From: Microthrixaceae bacterium
GTDB lineage: Bacteria; Actinomycetota; Acidimicrobiia; Acidimicrobiales; Microtrichaceae
DNA: 64,000 nt
NCBI GenBank assembly: GCA_023958095.1
Contig: JAMLGJ010000003.1
Coordinates: 62,001 to 126,000 of the forward strand
Direction: 5' to 3'
Shown: piece after piece, positions 40,802 to 49,622 of the stretch
Numbering within the stretch: the stretch's first letter is position 1
Layout of the letters: each line of letters opens with the position of its first letter
Position numbers and translations under genes: made by a program
The notes under the pieces: model-generated
What the model saw: only the letters and a program-made list of their open reading frames with translations
Told to the model about the DNA's origin: nothing
Databases searched by the model: none

Positions 40802-40819
40802 CTTGACCGTTCGGTCAAG
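40802..40819 (+). promoter_or_regulatory. Palindromic operator-like site before the MoxR gene
   Basis: CTTGACCG-TT-CGGTCAAG is a perfect 8-2-8 palindrome 27 bases before ATG 40847. TTGACC also resembles a -35 element. The form is typical of TetR-family operators. No TetR gene is adjacent, so the regulator would act from elsewhere. Confidence 0.55.
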
Positions 40820-40830
40820 TCGGGCCGGCG

Positions 40831-40836
40831 TAGCTA
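40831..40836 (+). promoter_or_regulatory. -10-like box (TAGCTA) before the MoxR gene
   Basis: It ends 10 bases before ATG 40847. Together with the palindrome upstream it gives a regulated promoter, with little or no leader. Confidence 0.42.
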
Positions 40837-40846
40837 ACCTCGCAGC

Positions 40847-41749
40847 ATGAGCGAACCCCGTTTCACCGACGTCGACAGTGTGCGCGAACAACTCAGGGAG
40901 GTCGACTACCTCTCCGACGAGGGGATCGCGGGGATCGTCTACCTGGCGGACCGCCTGGGCAAGCCCATCCTCGTGGAGGGGCCGGCCGGTACGGGCAAGA
41001 CCCAGCTGGCCAAGTCCACCGCGGAGATCCTCGGCGCCAGGCTCGTGAGGCTCCAGTGCTACGAGGGCCTGGACGAGTCGAAGGCCCTCTACGAGTGGAA
41101 CTACAAGAAGCAGCTCCTGCGGATCCAGGCCACACGCTCCGACGACGAGGACAGCGGTTGGGCCGACATCTCCGATGACATCTTCTCCGACGAGTTCCTC
41201 CTGACCCGTCCGCTGCTGGAGGCGATCACCGCCGACGACCCCGTGGTGCTGCTCATCGACGAGGTGGACCGCGTCGAGGTGGAGACCGAGGCGCTCCTGC
41301 TCGAGATCCTCTCGGACTACCAGGTGTCGATCCCCGAGCTCGGAACCATCGAGGCCAAGCAGGTGCCGCTGGTGTTCCTCACCTCCAACAACACACGGGA
41401 GCTCTCGGAGGCGCTCAAGCGTCGTTGCCTCTACCTGCACGTCGACTATCCCGACATGGACCGTGAGAAGGAGATCGTGCTGACCAAGGTCCCCGAGATC
41501 ACCGAGTCGCTGGCCGACCAGGTCGCCCGGATCGTGAGGTCGGTGCGCCAGCTCGAGCTGAAGAAGGCCCCGTCGGTCTCCGAGACCCTCGACTGGGCCA
41601 ACACGCTGTTGCTGCTCGGAGTCGACAAGGTGGATGCCGCGACGGCGTCGGACACGGTGAACATCCTGCTCAAGTACCAGAGCGACATCGCCAAGGCCCG
41701 CAAGGAGTTCGCCTCGGACTCCGAGGCATTCGAGGGATCCTCGGCGTGA
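40847..41749 (+). CDS. MoxR-type AAA+ ATPase (CoxD-like)
   Basis: A 300-residue ATPase. Walker A is EGPAGTGKTQLAKS (near 43-52). YEGLDESKALYEWNY, Walker B VVLLIDEVDRVE, and FLTSNNTRELSEALKRRC (sensor and arginine region) follow. MoxR ATPases mature or activate metalloenzyme complexes together with VWA proteins. Its stop overlaps the VWA gene by four bases. The nearest relatives by look are CoxD-type proteins; no CO dehydrogenase genes are in the window. Confidence 0.92.
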   Translation: MSEPRFTDVDSVREQLREVDYLSDEGIAGIVYLADRLGKPILVEGPAGTGKTQLAKSTAEILGARLVRLQCYEGLDESKALYEWNYKKQLLRIQATRSDDEDSGWADISDDIFSDEFLLTRPLLEAITADDPVVLLIDEVDRVEVETEALLLEILSDYQVSIPELGTIEAKQVPLVFLTSNNTRELSEALKRRCLYLHVDYPDMDREKEIVLTKVPEITESLADQVARIVRSVRQLELKKAPSVSETLDWANTLLLLGVDKVDAATASDTVNILLKYQSDIAKARKEFASDSEAFEGSSA

Positions 41750-43275
41750 GCACGCCGGCAGGGTCCGCCCCCGGGACCCACCCGGGTGATGCCGGCGAGG
41801 TGGCCGGCGCCCTCGCGGGCCCCGCCCTCCTGGAACTGTTGAGCGGTTTCATCGTGGAGCTCCGCGAGGCGGGCCTTCCGGTGAGCCTCACCGAGAACCT
41901 CGACGCGATGGCCGCGGTCCGCGAGATACCGCTGGAGGACCGTTCGGCGTTCAAGTACGCGCTCGCCGCGACCCTGGTGAAGAACCATGCGCACTGGCGC
42001 GCCTTCGAGACGGTCTTCGAGGTCTACTTCTCGCATCGCGGCAGCCACTACGGGATCGGCGACGAGGCCGATGCCGAGACGTCGCCGTTCGACGACGAGG
42101 ACATGGATGCCGCCGGTCAGGGAGACGGCTCGGGACAGGGCCAGGGACAGGGTGGCGCGGGTGAGAACCTGACCCCCGAGGAACTGGCGCAGATGCTCTA
42201 CCAGTCCCTGCTGCAGGCCGACCAGGCGATGATGCGCGCCGCGGCGCGCCAGTCGGTCAAGCGCTACGCGGGCATGGAACCCGGCAGGCCGGTCGGGGGC
42301 ACCTACTACCTCTATCGCACGCTGCGGAACCTCGACCTGGACGGCATGCTCGAGCAGCTGATGGACGCGGCACGCGAGCAGGCCCCCGATGACCTGACCC
42401 CCTTGGAGGAGCGGCTCGAACACGACGAGTACGAGAGTCGCATCGAGCAGTTCAAACAGGAGGTCGAAGCAGAGATCCGCCGACGCCTCGTGGCGGACCG
42501 CGGAGTCGAGGCCATGGCCAAGACCCTGCGCAAGCCCCTGCCCGAGGACATCGACTTCATGCATGCCAGCCGCGAGGAGATGGTCTCGCTCCGCAAGGCT
42601 CTGCAACCCCTCACCCGCCGTCTGGCGGTGCGCCTGGCACGCAAGCGCCGTCACGGCCGCAAGGGAGCACTGGACTTCCGCAACACGGTGCGCCACTCAC
42701 TGAGCTACGGCGGTGTGCCGGCCGAACCCAAGTTCCGCTACCCACGCCCATCGAAGCCGGAGATCTTCGTGATCGCCGACATCTCCGGGTCGGTGGCGGC
42801 ATTCGCCCGCTTCACCCTCCACCTGGTGCACGCGATCGCGGGGCAGTTCTCGAAGGTGCGCAGCTTCGTGTTCATCGACGGGGTGGATGAGGTGACCAGC
42901 TTCTTCGAGGGCACCGAGGACATCCTCGAGGCCATACACAGGGTGAACACCGAGGCCGACGTGGTCTGGGTGGACGGCCACAGCGACTACGGCCATGCCT
43001 TCGAGGTCTTCTGGCAGCGTTGGGGGCGTGACATCGGACCCAAGACGACCGTGCTCATACTGGGCGACGCACGGAACAACTACCACGCGTCGCAGTCATG
43101 GGTGATCAAGGAGATGCAGCACAAGGCCCGCCACGTCTACTGGCTCAACCCCGAGCCGCGCGCCTACTGGGACACCGGTGACTCGATCGTCGGCGAGTAC
43201 GGCGTGCACTGCGACGGCACGTTCGAGTGCCGCAACCTGCGCCAGTTGGAGCGTTTCGTGGACCACCTGGTCTGA
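41746..43275 (+). CDS. VWA domain protein (CoxE-like)
   Basis: A 509-residue protein. The N-terminal region is helical (LLELLSGFIVELREAGLPVSL). A Gly/Gln/Asp-rich linker follows at about 115-140 (GQGDGSGQGQGQGG). The C-terminal VWA-like CoxE domain has MIDAS IADISGSVAAF (near 345), then FVFIDGVDEVTSFF, DGHSDYGHAF and LGDARNNYH. It is predicted to be cytoplasmic. It works with the MoxR ATPase upstream; the pair may mature an enzyme encoded elsewhere. GTG start, coupled. Confidence 0.9.
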   Translation: MSTPAGSAPGTHPGDAGEVAGALAGPALLELLSGFIVELREAGLPVSLTENLDAMAAVREIPLEDRSAFKYALAATLVKNHAHWRAFETVFEVYFSHRGSHYGIGDEADAETSPFDDEDMDAAGQGDGSGQGQGQGGAGENLTPEELAQMLYQSLLQADQAMMRAAARQSVKRYAGMEPGRPVGGTYYLYRTLRNLDLDGMLEQLMDAAREQAPDDLTPLEERLEHDEYESRIEQFKQEVEAEIRRRLVADRGVEAMAKTLRKPLPEDIDFMHASREEMVSLRKALQPLTRRLAVRLARKRRHGRKGALDFRNTVRHSLSYGGVPAEPKFRYPRPSKPEIFVIADISGSVAAFARFTLHLVHAIAGQFSKVRSFVFIDGVDEVTSFFEGTEDILEAIHRVNTEADVVWVDGHSDYGHAFEVFWQRWGRDIGPKTTVLILGDARNNYHASQSWVIKEMQHKARHVYWLNPEPRAYWDTGDSIVGEYGVHCDGTFECRNLRQLERFVDHLV

Positions 43276-43277
43276 AG

Positions 43278-43298
43278 GTTCGCGTCAGACCCGCGAAC
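43278..43298. terminator. Hairpin between convergent genes
   Basis: GTTCGCG (43278-43284) pairs with CGCGAAC (43292-43298), with a 7-base loop. It lies three bases after the VWA stop and 28 bases before the converging lipoprotein stop, so it could end both transcripts. The arms are short and there is no U tract. Confidence 0.4.
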
Positions 43299-43325
43299 GC
43301 CGACCGCGCCGGCGATCGGGCTCAG

Positions 43326-44486
43326 TCAGGGCCGTGTCAGGTACGCGTCGATCGAGTCGTTCGCATCGATGGAGTCGAAACCGTCCATCTGGAGTGTGCA
43401 GGTGCCACCGTCGGAGGTGAGGAATCCTCCGGTGCTGCACACCGGGGAGGTGCCGACGGCGCCGGCGTTGCCGAGGGGATGTGTCACCCCGAATCCTGCT
43501 GGCGTGCTGGCGCGCAGGTCCCACTGGTGCAGCGGCCTGGATCCATCGGCTCCCGCCGGCCCGGCGACGGTGGCGAAGCCTCCGTCGGGACTCGTGGCGA
43601 CGACGAAGCTGGATGCGCCCGCCGTCGACGGAGTTGATCCCCCGAGGTCAGGTCGCAGCTCCCCTCCCGCTCCGGGGAACAGGTCCGCCATGAACGGTCC
43701 GAGGTCGTCGAAGCCGAACAGGTAGCGGCCGTCGTCGGAGATGCCCGTGCCGTACCCGAACCGCTGGGTGAAAACCGTGAGGATCTGGTCGGTCTCCCGG
43801 TCCCAGACGTGGTTGGCGACCGCCACGGCACCGCCGGCGGGCAGGAGGGACCGCTGCACCACCTGGGTTCCGTCCGAACTGATCGCTCCGATGCCCCCCG
43901 CAGTCGCGTCCGGCCCCATGTCAGGAAGCGGGCAGGGGGACGACTCGAGTGTCGCCAGGACCACGACCTCACACAGCGCGTAGGACTCCTCGGGTGTGGA
44001 GAACACCCCGAACACAACCGTCGGCTCCGGCGTCTCGGAGACCACTGCCGGCACCGAGGTGCCGTAACGCCTGGCGATCTCCACCGTGGAGTCATCGGAG
44101 CGGTCGTGGACCTTGATCAGTGAGTTGCCGGGAAGGTGCGGGTCCTGAACCGTCCAGGTGACCCAGCGCCCGTCGGCGCTCATCCACAGCATCGAACCGA
44201 TGTCCGAGGAGATCCGCTTCACCTCTCCCACTCCGTCGCGAACGAACGTGCCGCTCCCAGGGTCCTCGTCGTCGACAATCTCAGAGGTGGTGGAGAAGAC
44301 CACCTCATCACCCTGGGCATTGGTCGCCGCACCGAGCACGCCACCCGTTGCCGAGAGGTCGCCGTCGGACACGGTCAGCAGGTCGCGTTCGGGCGGATCG
44401 ATCGGATTCGGAGGATCCGTGCATCCGATCGCAACCAGTGCTGCGATCGCCGCCAACCCAGCCGCGTGAACAATCCTCGATCCCAC
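43326..44486 (-). CDS. Beta-propeller-like lipoprotein
   Basis: A 386-residue protein. The signal peptide has lipobox LVAIGC. The body has repeated propeller-like blades (SADGRWVTWTVQD, SSDGTQVVQRSLL, SDDGRYLFGFDD, SPDGGFATVAG), with the S-x-D-G-x turns seen in TolB or WD40-type folds. Paired Cys appear in the C-terminal blade. Its role is unknown; ligand or protein binding at the cell surface is likely. GTG 44486 has an AGGAGG site upstream, so unlike many neighbours it is clearly leadered. Confidence 0.8.
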   Translation of the reverse strand: MGSRIVHAAGLAAIAALVAIGCTDPPNPIDPPERDLLTVSDGDLSATGGVLGAATNAQGDEVVFSTTSEIVDDEDPGSGTFVRDGVGEVKRISSDIGSMLWMSADGRWVTWTVQDPHLPGNSLIKVHDRSDDSTVEIARRYGTSVPAVVSETPEPTVVFGVFSTPEESYALCEVVVLATLESSPCPLPDMGPDATAGGIGAISSDGTQVVQRSLLPAGGAVAVANHVWDRETDQILTVFTQRFGYGTGISDDGRYLFGFDDLGPFMADLFPGAGGELRPDLGGSTPSTAGASSFVVATSPDGGFATVAGPAGADGSRPLHQWDLRASTPAGFGVTHPLGNAGAVGTSPVCSTGGFLTSDGGTCTLQMDGFDSIDANDSIDAYLTRP

Positions 44487-44580
44487 TGAGTCCCTCCTGG
44501 GTCATCGTTCGCCGGTGTTGTCGTGACCGATTCTCGCGGGTTTCGGGAGCCGCTGCCATGGGGACCGATCCCCGGGGGGA

Positions 44581-45456
44581 TCAGGGCAGGTGGGCTATCG
44601 CCTCGTCGAAGACCCTGAACAGGGCTGGCCCCGCCTTGTCGGAACGACTCAGCACTCCGAGGCGCCTGCACCTCGCGAGGATCTCCCGTGCCTCGCGCCC
44701 CGGCCAGGGTTTCGGCAGGAGTTCCGGGGGCAGCAGCGGGTCCCGCTCGAAACACGAGTTGAACCGAATCGCGATGTGGAGCGCACCGGGAAGGAAGTCG
44801 TGCTCGGAGAGTCGCTCCCCCCGGTCGCGCATCTCCTCGAGGCGGCGGGGGACGTCGCGGTAGGTGCTGATGAACTCCTCGTAGGCCCGGGCCACCGACT
44901 CGAGGTCCCAGAGGCGGGCGGCGATCTCGCGCGGGTCGGTGGTCGTGCCGAGTGAGAGGTCGTCGGTGCTCCAGGTGTTGATGTGCGAGGCGATGCCGAG
45001 CCGTTCGGCATCCCTGGTGACCTCGTCCTCCCAGGCGTGCGGGGAGGTGTACAGGCCGGGTTGCAGCTGTGCCCCACCCAGTTCGAGCAGGTGGTCCCTG
45101 AAACGGTCGCGTGCCGATCGGCTGGCCTCGGGCACCGCGAAGGCAGCCATGTGCCAGTTGCGGTCCCAACCACGGCCGGCGGAGTCCTGTGCGTAGGCGA
45201 GCAGGTGCCGCTGCTGGTTGACCTCCAGCAACGCGCGGCCTTCCTCGGTCGCCTCGAAGACCGCCTCACGGCCCTCGCCCTCGCGTTCGAACAGTCCCTC
45301 GCGGGTGAGGCGTCGCAGACAGGACCGGACCGCTTCGACGGGAATGGCGCACTCCTGGGCGACCCGGTACAGCTCGGAGCCGACCACGCGACCGTTGCTG
45401 TTGGCCAGCCCCAGCACCATGAGCCGTGTCGTCACCCCGCCATCGGTGGTGTTCAC
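44581..45456 (-). CDS. PaaX-family transcriptional regulator
   Basis: About 291 residues. The N-terminal winged helix has SELYRVAQECAIPVEAVRSCLRRLTREGLF. The PaaX central domain has WHMAAFAVPEASRSARDRFRDHLLELGGAQLQPGLYTSPHAW. The C-terminal part has FLPGALHIAIRFNSCFERDPLLPPELLPKPWPG. PaaX represses phenylacetate catabolism, but no paa genes are present and the ligand is unknown. The start could be GTG 45456, or 45435, or further upstream. Short GATCGGT/GATCGATC repeats at 45457-45480 might be its own operator. Confidence 0.82.
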   Translation of the reverse strand: MNTTDGGVTTRLMVLGLANSNGRVVGSELYRVAQECAIPVEAVRSCLRRLTREGLFEREGEGREAVFEATEEGRALLEVNQQRHLLAYAQDSAGRGWDRNWHMAAFAVPEASRSARDRFRDHLLELGGAQLQPGLYTSPHAWEDEVTRDAERLGIASHINTWSTDDLSLGTTTDPREIAARLWDLESVARAYEEFISTYRDVPRRLEEMRDRGERLSEHDFLPGALHIAIRFNSCFERDPLLPPELLPKPWPGREAREILARCRRLGVLSRSDKAGPALFRVFDEAIAHLP

Positions 45457-45672
45457 GATCGGTGATCGATCGGTCGGATCTCCAACGGTCGTATGCTCCA
45501 CGACCGAATGATCCCGCCCGTGGGGCGCAGCAGTCAAAGCCGACGGGGACCACCGACGCAACCTGCCGCCGGTTGGGGCCATCGGGCGCGCTGGCGGGGC
45601 GATCTGGCTACCCTGCTCGTTGGCGGAAACCGATGTCGGAGTTCTCCACTGCCGCTCCGAGGAGGTCAGCAC

Positions 45673-46512
45673 ATGTCGATCGTCGACAGGATCAACTACT
45701 ACAAGCCGCGTCGCACCGAGTGCGTGTTGTTCGCCAGGCCGTTGCCGTTGATCGCCGACGAATACCCCGATCCCGGTGAGGACTACTCCTTCAAGGCGGT
45801 CTTCGATCCCGACGACAGGCACCTGCGGGCACTGGAGGGCGACGAGCGCTGCGAGTTGATGAAGCCCTTCTTCGCAAAGGGCGGCTTCGCGATGCTCGCG
45901 ATCCACGAACCCACCGACAAGGCCGTGTCGAAGATGTGGCTGTTGACCTTCACCCCGTCACCGATGGACGCGAAGCGTGGGCTGTTGCCGATCAAGCTGG
46001 CCCGCGACGAGTGCTTCATCCTCGACATATGGACCCACCCCGACTTCAGGCGTCAGGCGGTCTCCTTCACCGTGGCCTACGAGATGGGGCGTGTGGTCGA
46101 CACCCTGTTTCCGCAGTTCAGGTGGGTCTACGGGTACGCCCACAAGGACAACGAGGCGTCGAGGAACCTCATGACGTTGCTGTACGGCATGTGGCCCGTG
46201 CAGGAGTTCACCGAGGTCGAGGTGGGTCGCTTCTGGGTGACCCTCGAACCCGGCTCCGACAAGCCGAGGTTCGGCCCGTTCTCGAAGGAGGGACGGCATT
46301 CAGGTGCCGGGTTGCAGGTTCCGGGGCGCCCGCGAACGGGGGACATGTACCGCGACTACCACCACAAGGACGGGTTCGCCCGGGCGAAGCTCGACGCGGA
46401 GATCGTGACCTGGCTCACGCCGGGGCCCGACTGGTTCGACAACGACCATCCCCTCGATGCGGATGGGAACCCGGCCACACCGGAGACGCTTCCGCGCGAG
46501 CTCGGCGGCTAG
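45673..46512 (+). CDS. GNAT-fold-like protein of unknown substrate
   Basis: About 279 residues. ATG 45673 has GGAGG upstream. The middle has an acetyltransferase-like pattern: DECFILDIWTHPDFRRQAVSFTVAYEMGRVV, then WVYGYAHKDNEASRNLMTLLYGMWPVQEF, as in the acetyl-CoA loop and C-terminal part of GNAT proteins. The acetyl-CoA P-loop is not the canonical R-x-x-G-x-G/A (RRQAVS instead). The substrate is unknown. Its stop overlaps that of the converging DAHP synthase in a shared CTAG. Confidence 0.68.
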   Translation: MSIVDRINYYKPRRTECVLFARPLPLIADEYPDPGEDYSFKAVFDPDDRHLRALEGDERCELMKPFFAKGGFAMLAIHEPTDKAVSKMWLLTFTPSPMDAKRGLLPIKLARDECFILDIWTHPDFRRQAVSFTVAYEMGRVVDTLFPQFRWVYGYAHKDNEASRNLMTLLYGMWPVQEFTEVEVGRFWVTLEPGSDKPRFGPFSKEGRHSGAGLQVPGRPRTGDMYRDYHHKDGFARAKLDAEIVTWLTPGPDWFDNDHPLDADGNPATPETLPRELGG

Positions 46513-47894
46513 CCGGCGGCGACTGCACCGCCGTTGTCGTCGCCCCGCAGCAGTTCAGCCACCCGGAAGGCGAGATCCACGCTCTGGCGGCCGTTGAGGC
46601 GGGGGTCGCACATCGTCTCGTAGCGCAGACCCAGGTCGTCGTCGAGGATCTCCTCGGCCCCACCGAGGCACTCGGTGACGTCGTCACCGGTGAGTTCCAC
46701 GTGCACACCGCCGGGCCACGTGCCCGCGGAACGGTGGGCGGCGAAGAACCCGGCGATCTCCTGGAGGATCGCGTCGAAGTGGCGGGTCTTGCGCCCCGAA
46801 GGTGAGGTGAAGGTGTTGCCGTGCATGGGGTCGCACGCCCACACCACCGGATGGCCCGCGTCGCGGGTTGCCTCCAGCAGTGGCGGAAGTGATTCGGCGA
46901 CCGCCTCGGATCCCATCCGGGATATGAGCGTGAGGCGGCCGGGAACCTTCCCGGGATTGAGGATCTCGCAGAGCTCCACGATCTCCGAGGGGGTCATGGT
47001 GGGTCCGACCTTGCAGCCGACGGGGTTCGCGATGCCCCTGAAGAACTCGACGTGGGCGTCCTCCAGCCCCCGTGTGCGTTCGCCGATCCACACCATGTGT
47101 GCCGAGCAGTCGTACCAGTCGCCGGTGAGGGAGTCCTTGCGGGTGAGCGCCTCCTCGTATCCGAGCACGAGTGCTTCGTGTGAGGTGAAGAAATCGACCT
47201 CGTGAAGCTTCGGCACGGTCTCGGTGTTGATCCCGCACGCGCCCATGAAGCGCATGGCGCGGTCGATCTCGTCGGCCAGGCGCTCGTAGCGCCTTCCCTC
47301 GGGGCTCGACGAGACGAACTCCTGGTTCCACTGGTGCACCCGACGCAGGTCGGCGAAACCACCCTTGGTGAACGCTCGCAACAGGTTGAGCGTGGCCGCC
47401 GACTGGTTGTAGGCCTGCATCAGCCTCTGTGGGTCGGGTATCCGCGCCGAGGCCAGGAAGCCGATGTCGTTGACCATGTGGCCACGGAAGCTCGGCAGCT
47501 CCGTGCCGTCCACGGACTCGGTGGGTGAGGACCGCGGCTTGGCGAACTGCCCGGCGATCCGGCCCAGCTTCACCGTCGGCACACCGGTGGAGTAGGTCAG
47601 CACCACGGCCATCTGGAGGATCACCCGCAGGCGTTCTCGGATCGAGTTCGCCGAGAAGGAATCGAACGACTCCGCACAGTCACCGGCCTGCAGCAGGAAA
47701 GCCTCGCCGTTGGCCACGCGACCGAGGTCTCCCATCAGCGCCCGAGCCTCGCCGGCGAAGACCAGCGGCGGTACCTCCGCGAGGTTCTTGAGCACGCTCT
47801 CGAGCTCGGATTCGTCGGGCCAGTCGGGCTGTTGGAGCGCCGTGCGGGAGCGCCACGACTCGGGGGTCCACTCGGGGCGGTCAGCGGTGCTCAT
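46509..47894 (-). CDS. aroG: Class II 3-deoxy-D-arabino-heptulosonate-7-phosphate synthase
   Basis: A 461-residue plant/actinobacterial-type enzyme of the first shikimate step. Motifs are WTPESWRSRTALQQPDWPD, LLQAGDCAESF, KLGRIAGQFAKPRS, WVGERTRG-like WIGERTRGLEDAHVEF, KVGPTM, and CDPMHGNTF. The ATG at 47894 gives the family start; the longer frame (to 47918) adds MPLVALLP, which is not typical. A TAGCCT box lies 8 bases upstream. Confidence 0.95.
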   Translation of the reverse strand: MSTADRPEWTPESWRSRTALQQPDWPDESELESVLKNLAEVPPLVFAGEARALMGDLGRVANGEAFLLQAGDCAESFDSFSANSIRERLRVILQMAVVLTYSTGVPTVKLGRIAGQFAKPRSSPTESVDGTELPSFRGHMVNDIGFLASARIPDPQRLMQAYNQSAATLNLLRAFTKGGFADLRRVHQWNQEFVSSSPEGRRYERLADEIDRAMRFMGACGINTETVPKLHEVDFFTSHEALVLGYEEALTRKDSLTGDWYDCSAHMVWIGERTRGLEDAHVEFFRGIANPVGCKVGPTMTPSEIVELCEILNPGKVPGRLTLISRMGSEAVAESLPPLLEATRDAGHPVVWACDPMHGNTFTSPSGRKTRHFDAILQEIAGFFAAHRSAGTWPGGVHVELTGDDVTECLGGAEEILDDDLGLRYETMCDPRLNGRQSVDLAFRVAELLRGDDNGGAVAAG

Positions 47895-47902
47895 CGGCAA
47901 CA

Positions 47903-47908
47903 AGGCTA
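47903..47908 (-). promoter_or_regulatory. -10-like box (TAGCCT) before aroG
   Basis: On the minus strand it ends 8 bases before ATG 47894, inside the 103-base gap after the sigma factor gene. Confidence 0.45.
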
Positions 47909-47997
47909 CAAGCGGCACCCCTGTGCACCGAAAGCGGTTTGTGCGCCCACGCGCACCCCTTGCGGGCGAAGGAGCAACCTTGCCGTGATGGCTCGGC

Positions 47998-48828
47998 TCA
48001 GTACTGCCCGGCGGGGCTCAGCGCGGTCTCGCGCACCGAGTTGACCGCTCGCTTGACGAGCCGACGCGCGGCCTCCGCGGTCACACCGAGTTCCTCGCCG
48101 ACCTCCCGGTAGCTGCGTCGCCTGCCGTCCGCGAGACCGAAACGCTTCTCGACGGCGGTTCGTGCCCGCGTGTCCAGGACGTCGAGGAGGCCGTGGAGCC
48201 ACTCCTCGTGCTCGTTGTCGAGAACGACCGACTCCGGGCCGGCGGTGCGGTCGGCGATCAGGTCGACGAGCTCGCTCGAGTCGTCGTCGCCCACCGTCCG
48301 GTCGAGCGAGGTGGGAGTGGTCAGCCGGTGCAGTCGCGCGTGCTCGGCGTCCAGTTCGTCACCATCGCCCGAGACGTGGCGCAGGGCCGAACGCAACGCG
48401 GCCGAGCGGTCCCCCGGGATCCTCACCAAGGAGGCCTTCTGGTCGAGGGCCCGTCCGATGGACTGACGGATCCAGAACGTGGCATAGGTGGAGAACTTGA
48501 ATCCCTTGCGCCAGTCGAACTTGTCGACCGCGTGCTCGAGCCCGAGGTTGCCCTCCTGGACGAGGTCCAACAGCTCCATGCCCGCCGGCAGCGGGTAGCG
48601 GCGGGCGACGCTCACCACCAGGCGGAGGTTGGCCCGGATGAAGCGGTCCTTGGCTGCGGCGCCGGCCGCGATGGAACGGTCCAGCTTGCGGCCGCGTTCA
48701 CCTGCTTCCTTGCGGCGGCGGGCCTCGTTGCCCTCCTCGATGGCCTTGGCCAGCCGAATCTCGTCGTCGGCATCGAGCAGCGGCACCGCTCCGATTTCGT
48801 TCAGGTACATGCCTACCGAGTCGCTCAT
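47998..48828 (-). CDS. RNA polymerase sigma-70 family factor (group 2-like)
   Basis: A 276-residue sigma factor. Region 1.2 has MYLNEIGAVPLL. Region 2 has FIRANLRLVVSVARRY, then LLDLVQEGNLGLEHAVDKFDWRKGFKFSTYATFWIRQSI. Region 4 has LDTRARTAVEKRFGLADG and the helix-turn-helix SYREVGEELGVTAEAARRL. Region 3 is short. ATG 48828 has GGAAGG upstream; the open frame extends another 52 codons but without support. It resembles HrdB-family alternative factors. No anti-sigma gene is adjacent. Confidence 0.9.
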   Translation of the reverse strand: MSDSVGMYLNEIGAVPLLDADDEIRLAKAIEEGNEARRRKEAGERGRKLDRSIAAGAAAKDRFIRANLRLVVSVARRYPLPAGMELLDLVQEGNLGLEHAVDKFDWRKGFKFSTYATFWIRQSIGRALDQKASLVRIPGDRSAALRSALRHVSGDGDELDAEHARLHRLTTPTSLDRTVGDDDSSELVDLIADRTAGPESVVLDNEHEEWLHGLLDVLDTRARTAVEKRFGLADGRRRSYREVGEELGVTAEAARRLVKRAVNSVRETALSPAGQY

Positions 48829-48965
48829 CTGCTCGCCTTCCGGTTCCAACGGTGCGGATCGCTGGGGTGATCCGTCTCGCTCTGGTATCGGCCCGGAGGG
48901 GGCTGAGTTGAGGACTACGCGGCATTGCCGGCCGTCACATGGGTCGGAAACCGCGTTCGCACCGC

Positions 48966-48971
48966 TACCGT
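48966..48971 (+). promoter_or_regulatory. -10-like box (TACCGT) before nadD
   Basis: It ends 6 bases before GTG 48978 and decides that start over an upstream ATG at 48939. Confidence 0.45.
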
Positions 48972-48977
48972 GGTCCG

Positions 48978-49622
48978 GTGGCAACGGATGCGGCTACGGG
49001 TGGCCACGGTCCCGCGGGGCTCCGGTCGGGTGCGGTTCCGGAGCGCATCGGTGTGCTCGGGGGCACGTTCGACCCGCCCCACATCGGCCACCTCGTCATG
49101 GCGACGACCGTGCGCGACGAACTCGGTCTCGATGCGGTCTGGTTGATGGTGGCCGGAGACCCGTGGCAGAAGTCCCCGCACGGCGACGTGTCGCCGGCGC
49201 AGGACCGTCTTGCCATGACAGCTGCGGCGGTACGAGGTGTGGACGGGCTCGAGGTGAGCGACCTCGAGGTGCAGCGGGAAGGGCCCACCTACACCGTGGA
49301 GACCCTCGAGGAGCTCCGCGCCGCACGCCCGGAGGTGGAGTGGTACTGGATCCTCGGAGCCGATGCCCTCGCGCACCTGGACACCTGGCACCGCTACCGG
49401 GAGCTGTCCGGGCTGTGCCACCTGGTGGTGGTGGACAGGCCGGGTGCGGACCTCGTCGTGCCCGACGGTGTGCAGGTGCAGGTGGTCGAGGCACCGCTTC
49501 TCGAGGTCTCCTCGACGGAACTGCGCCGTCGTGTGGCCGACGGTCGGTCGCTCGACTTCCTCGTGCCAACCGCTGCCATCTCCGAGATCGACGGGCGTGG
49601 ACTCTACGCTGGTCGTCGATGA
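48978..49622 (+). CDS. nadD: Nicotinate-nucleotide adenylyltransferase
   Basis: A 214-residue nucleotidyltransferase of NAD synthesis. The nucleotide-binding motif is GVLGGTFDPPHIGHLVMA. WYWILGADALAHLDTWHR and the C-terminal SSTELRRRVADG are also present. A 20-residue leader precedes the domain. It overlaps the next gene by four bases (ATGA). The nadD-LCP-rsfS order is conserved in related bacteria. Confidence 0.94.
   Translation: MATDAATGGHGPAGLRSGAVPERIGVLGGTFDPPHIGHLVMATTVRDELGLDAVWLMVAGDPWQKSPHGDVSPAQDRLAMTAAAVRGVDGLEVSDLEVQREGPTYTVETLEELRAARPEVEWYWILGADALAHLDTWHRYRELSGLCHLVVVDRPGADLVVPDGVQVQVVEAPLLEVSSTELRRRVADGRSLDFLVPTAAISEIDGRGLYAGRR

Noticed and set aside
38362-40818. An 818-codon minus-strand open frame opposite the sulfatase
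   Set aside because: The sulfatase has all family motifs; the antisense frame has none.
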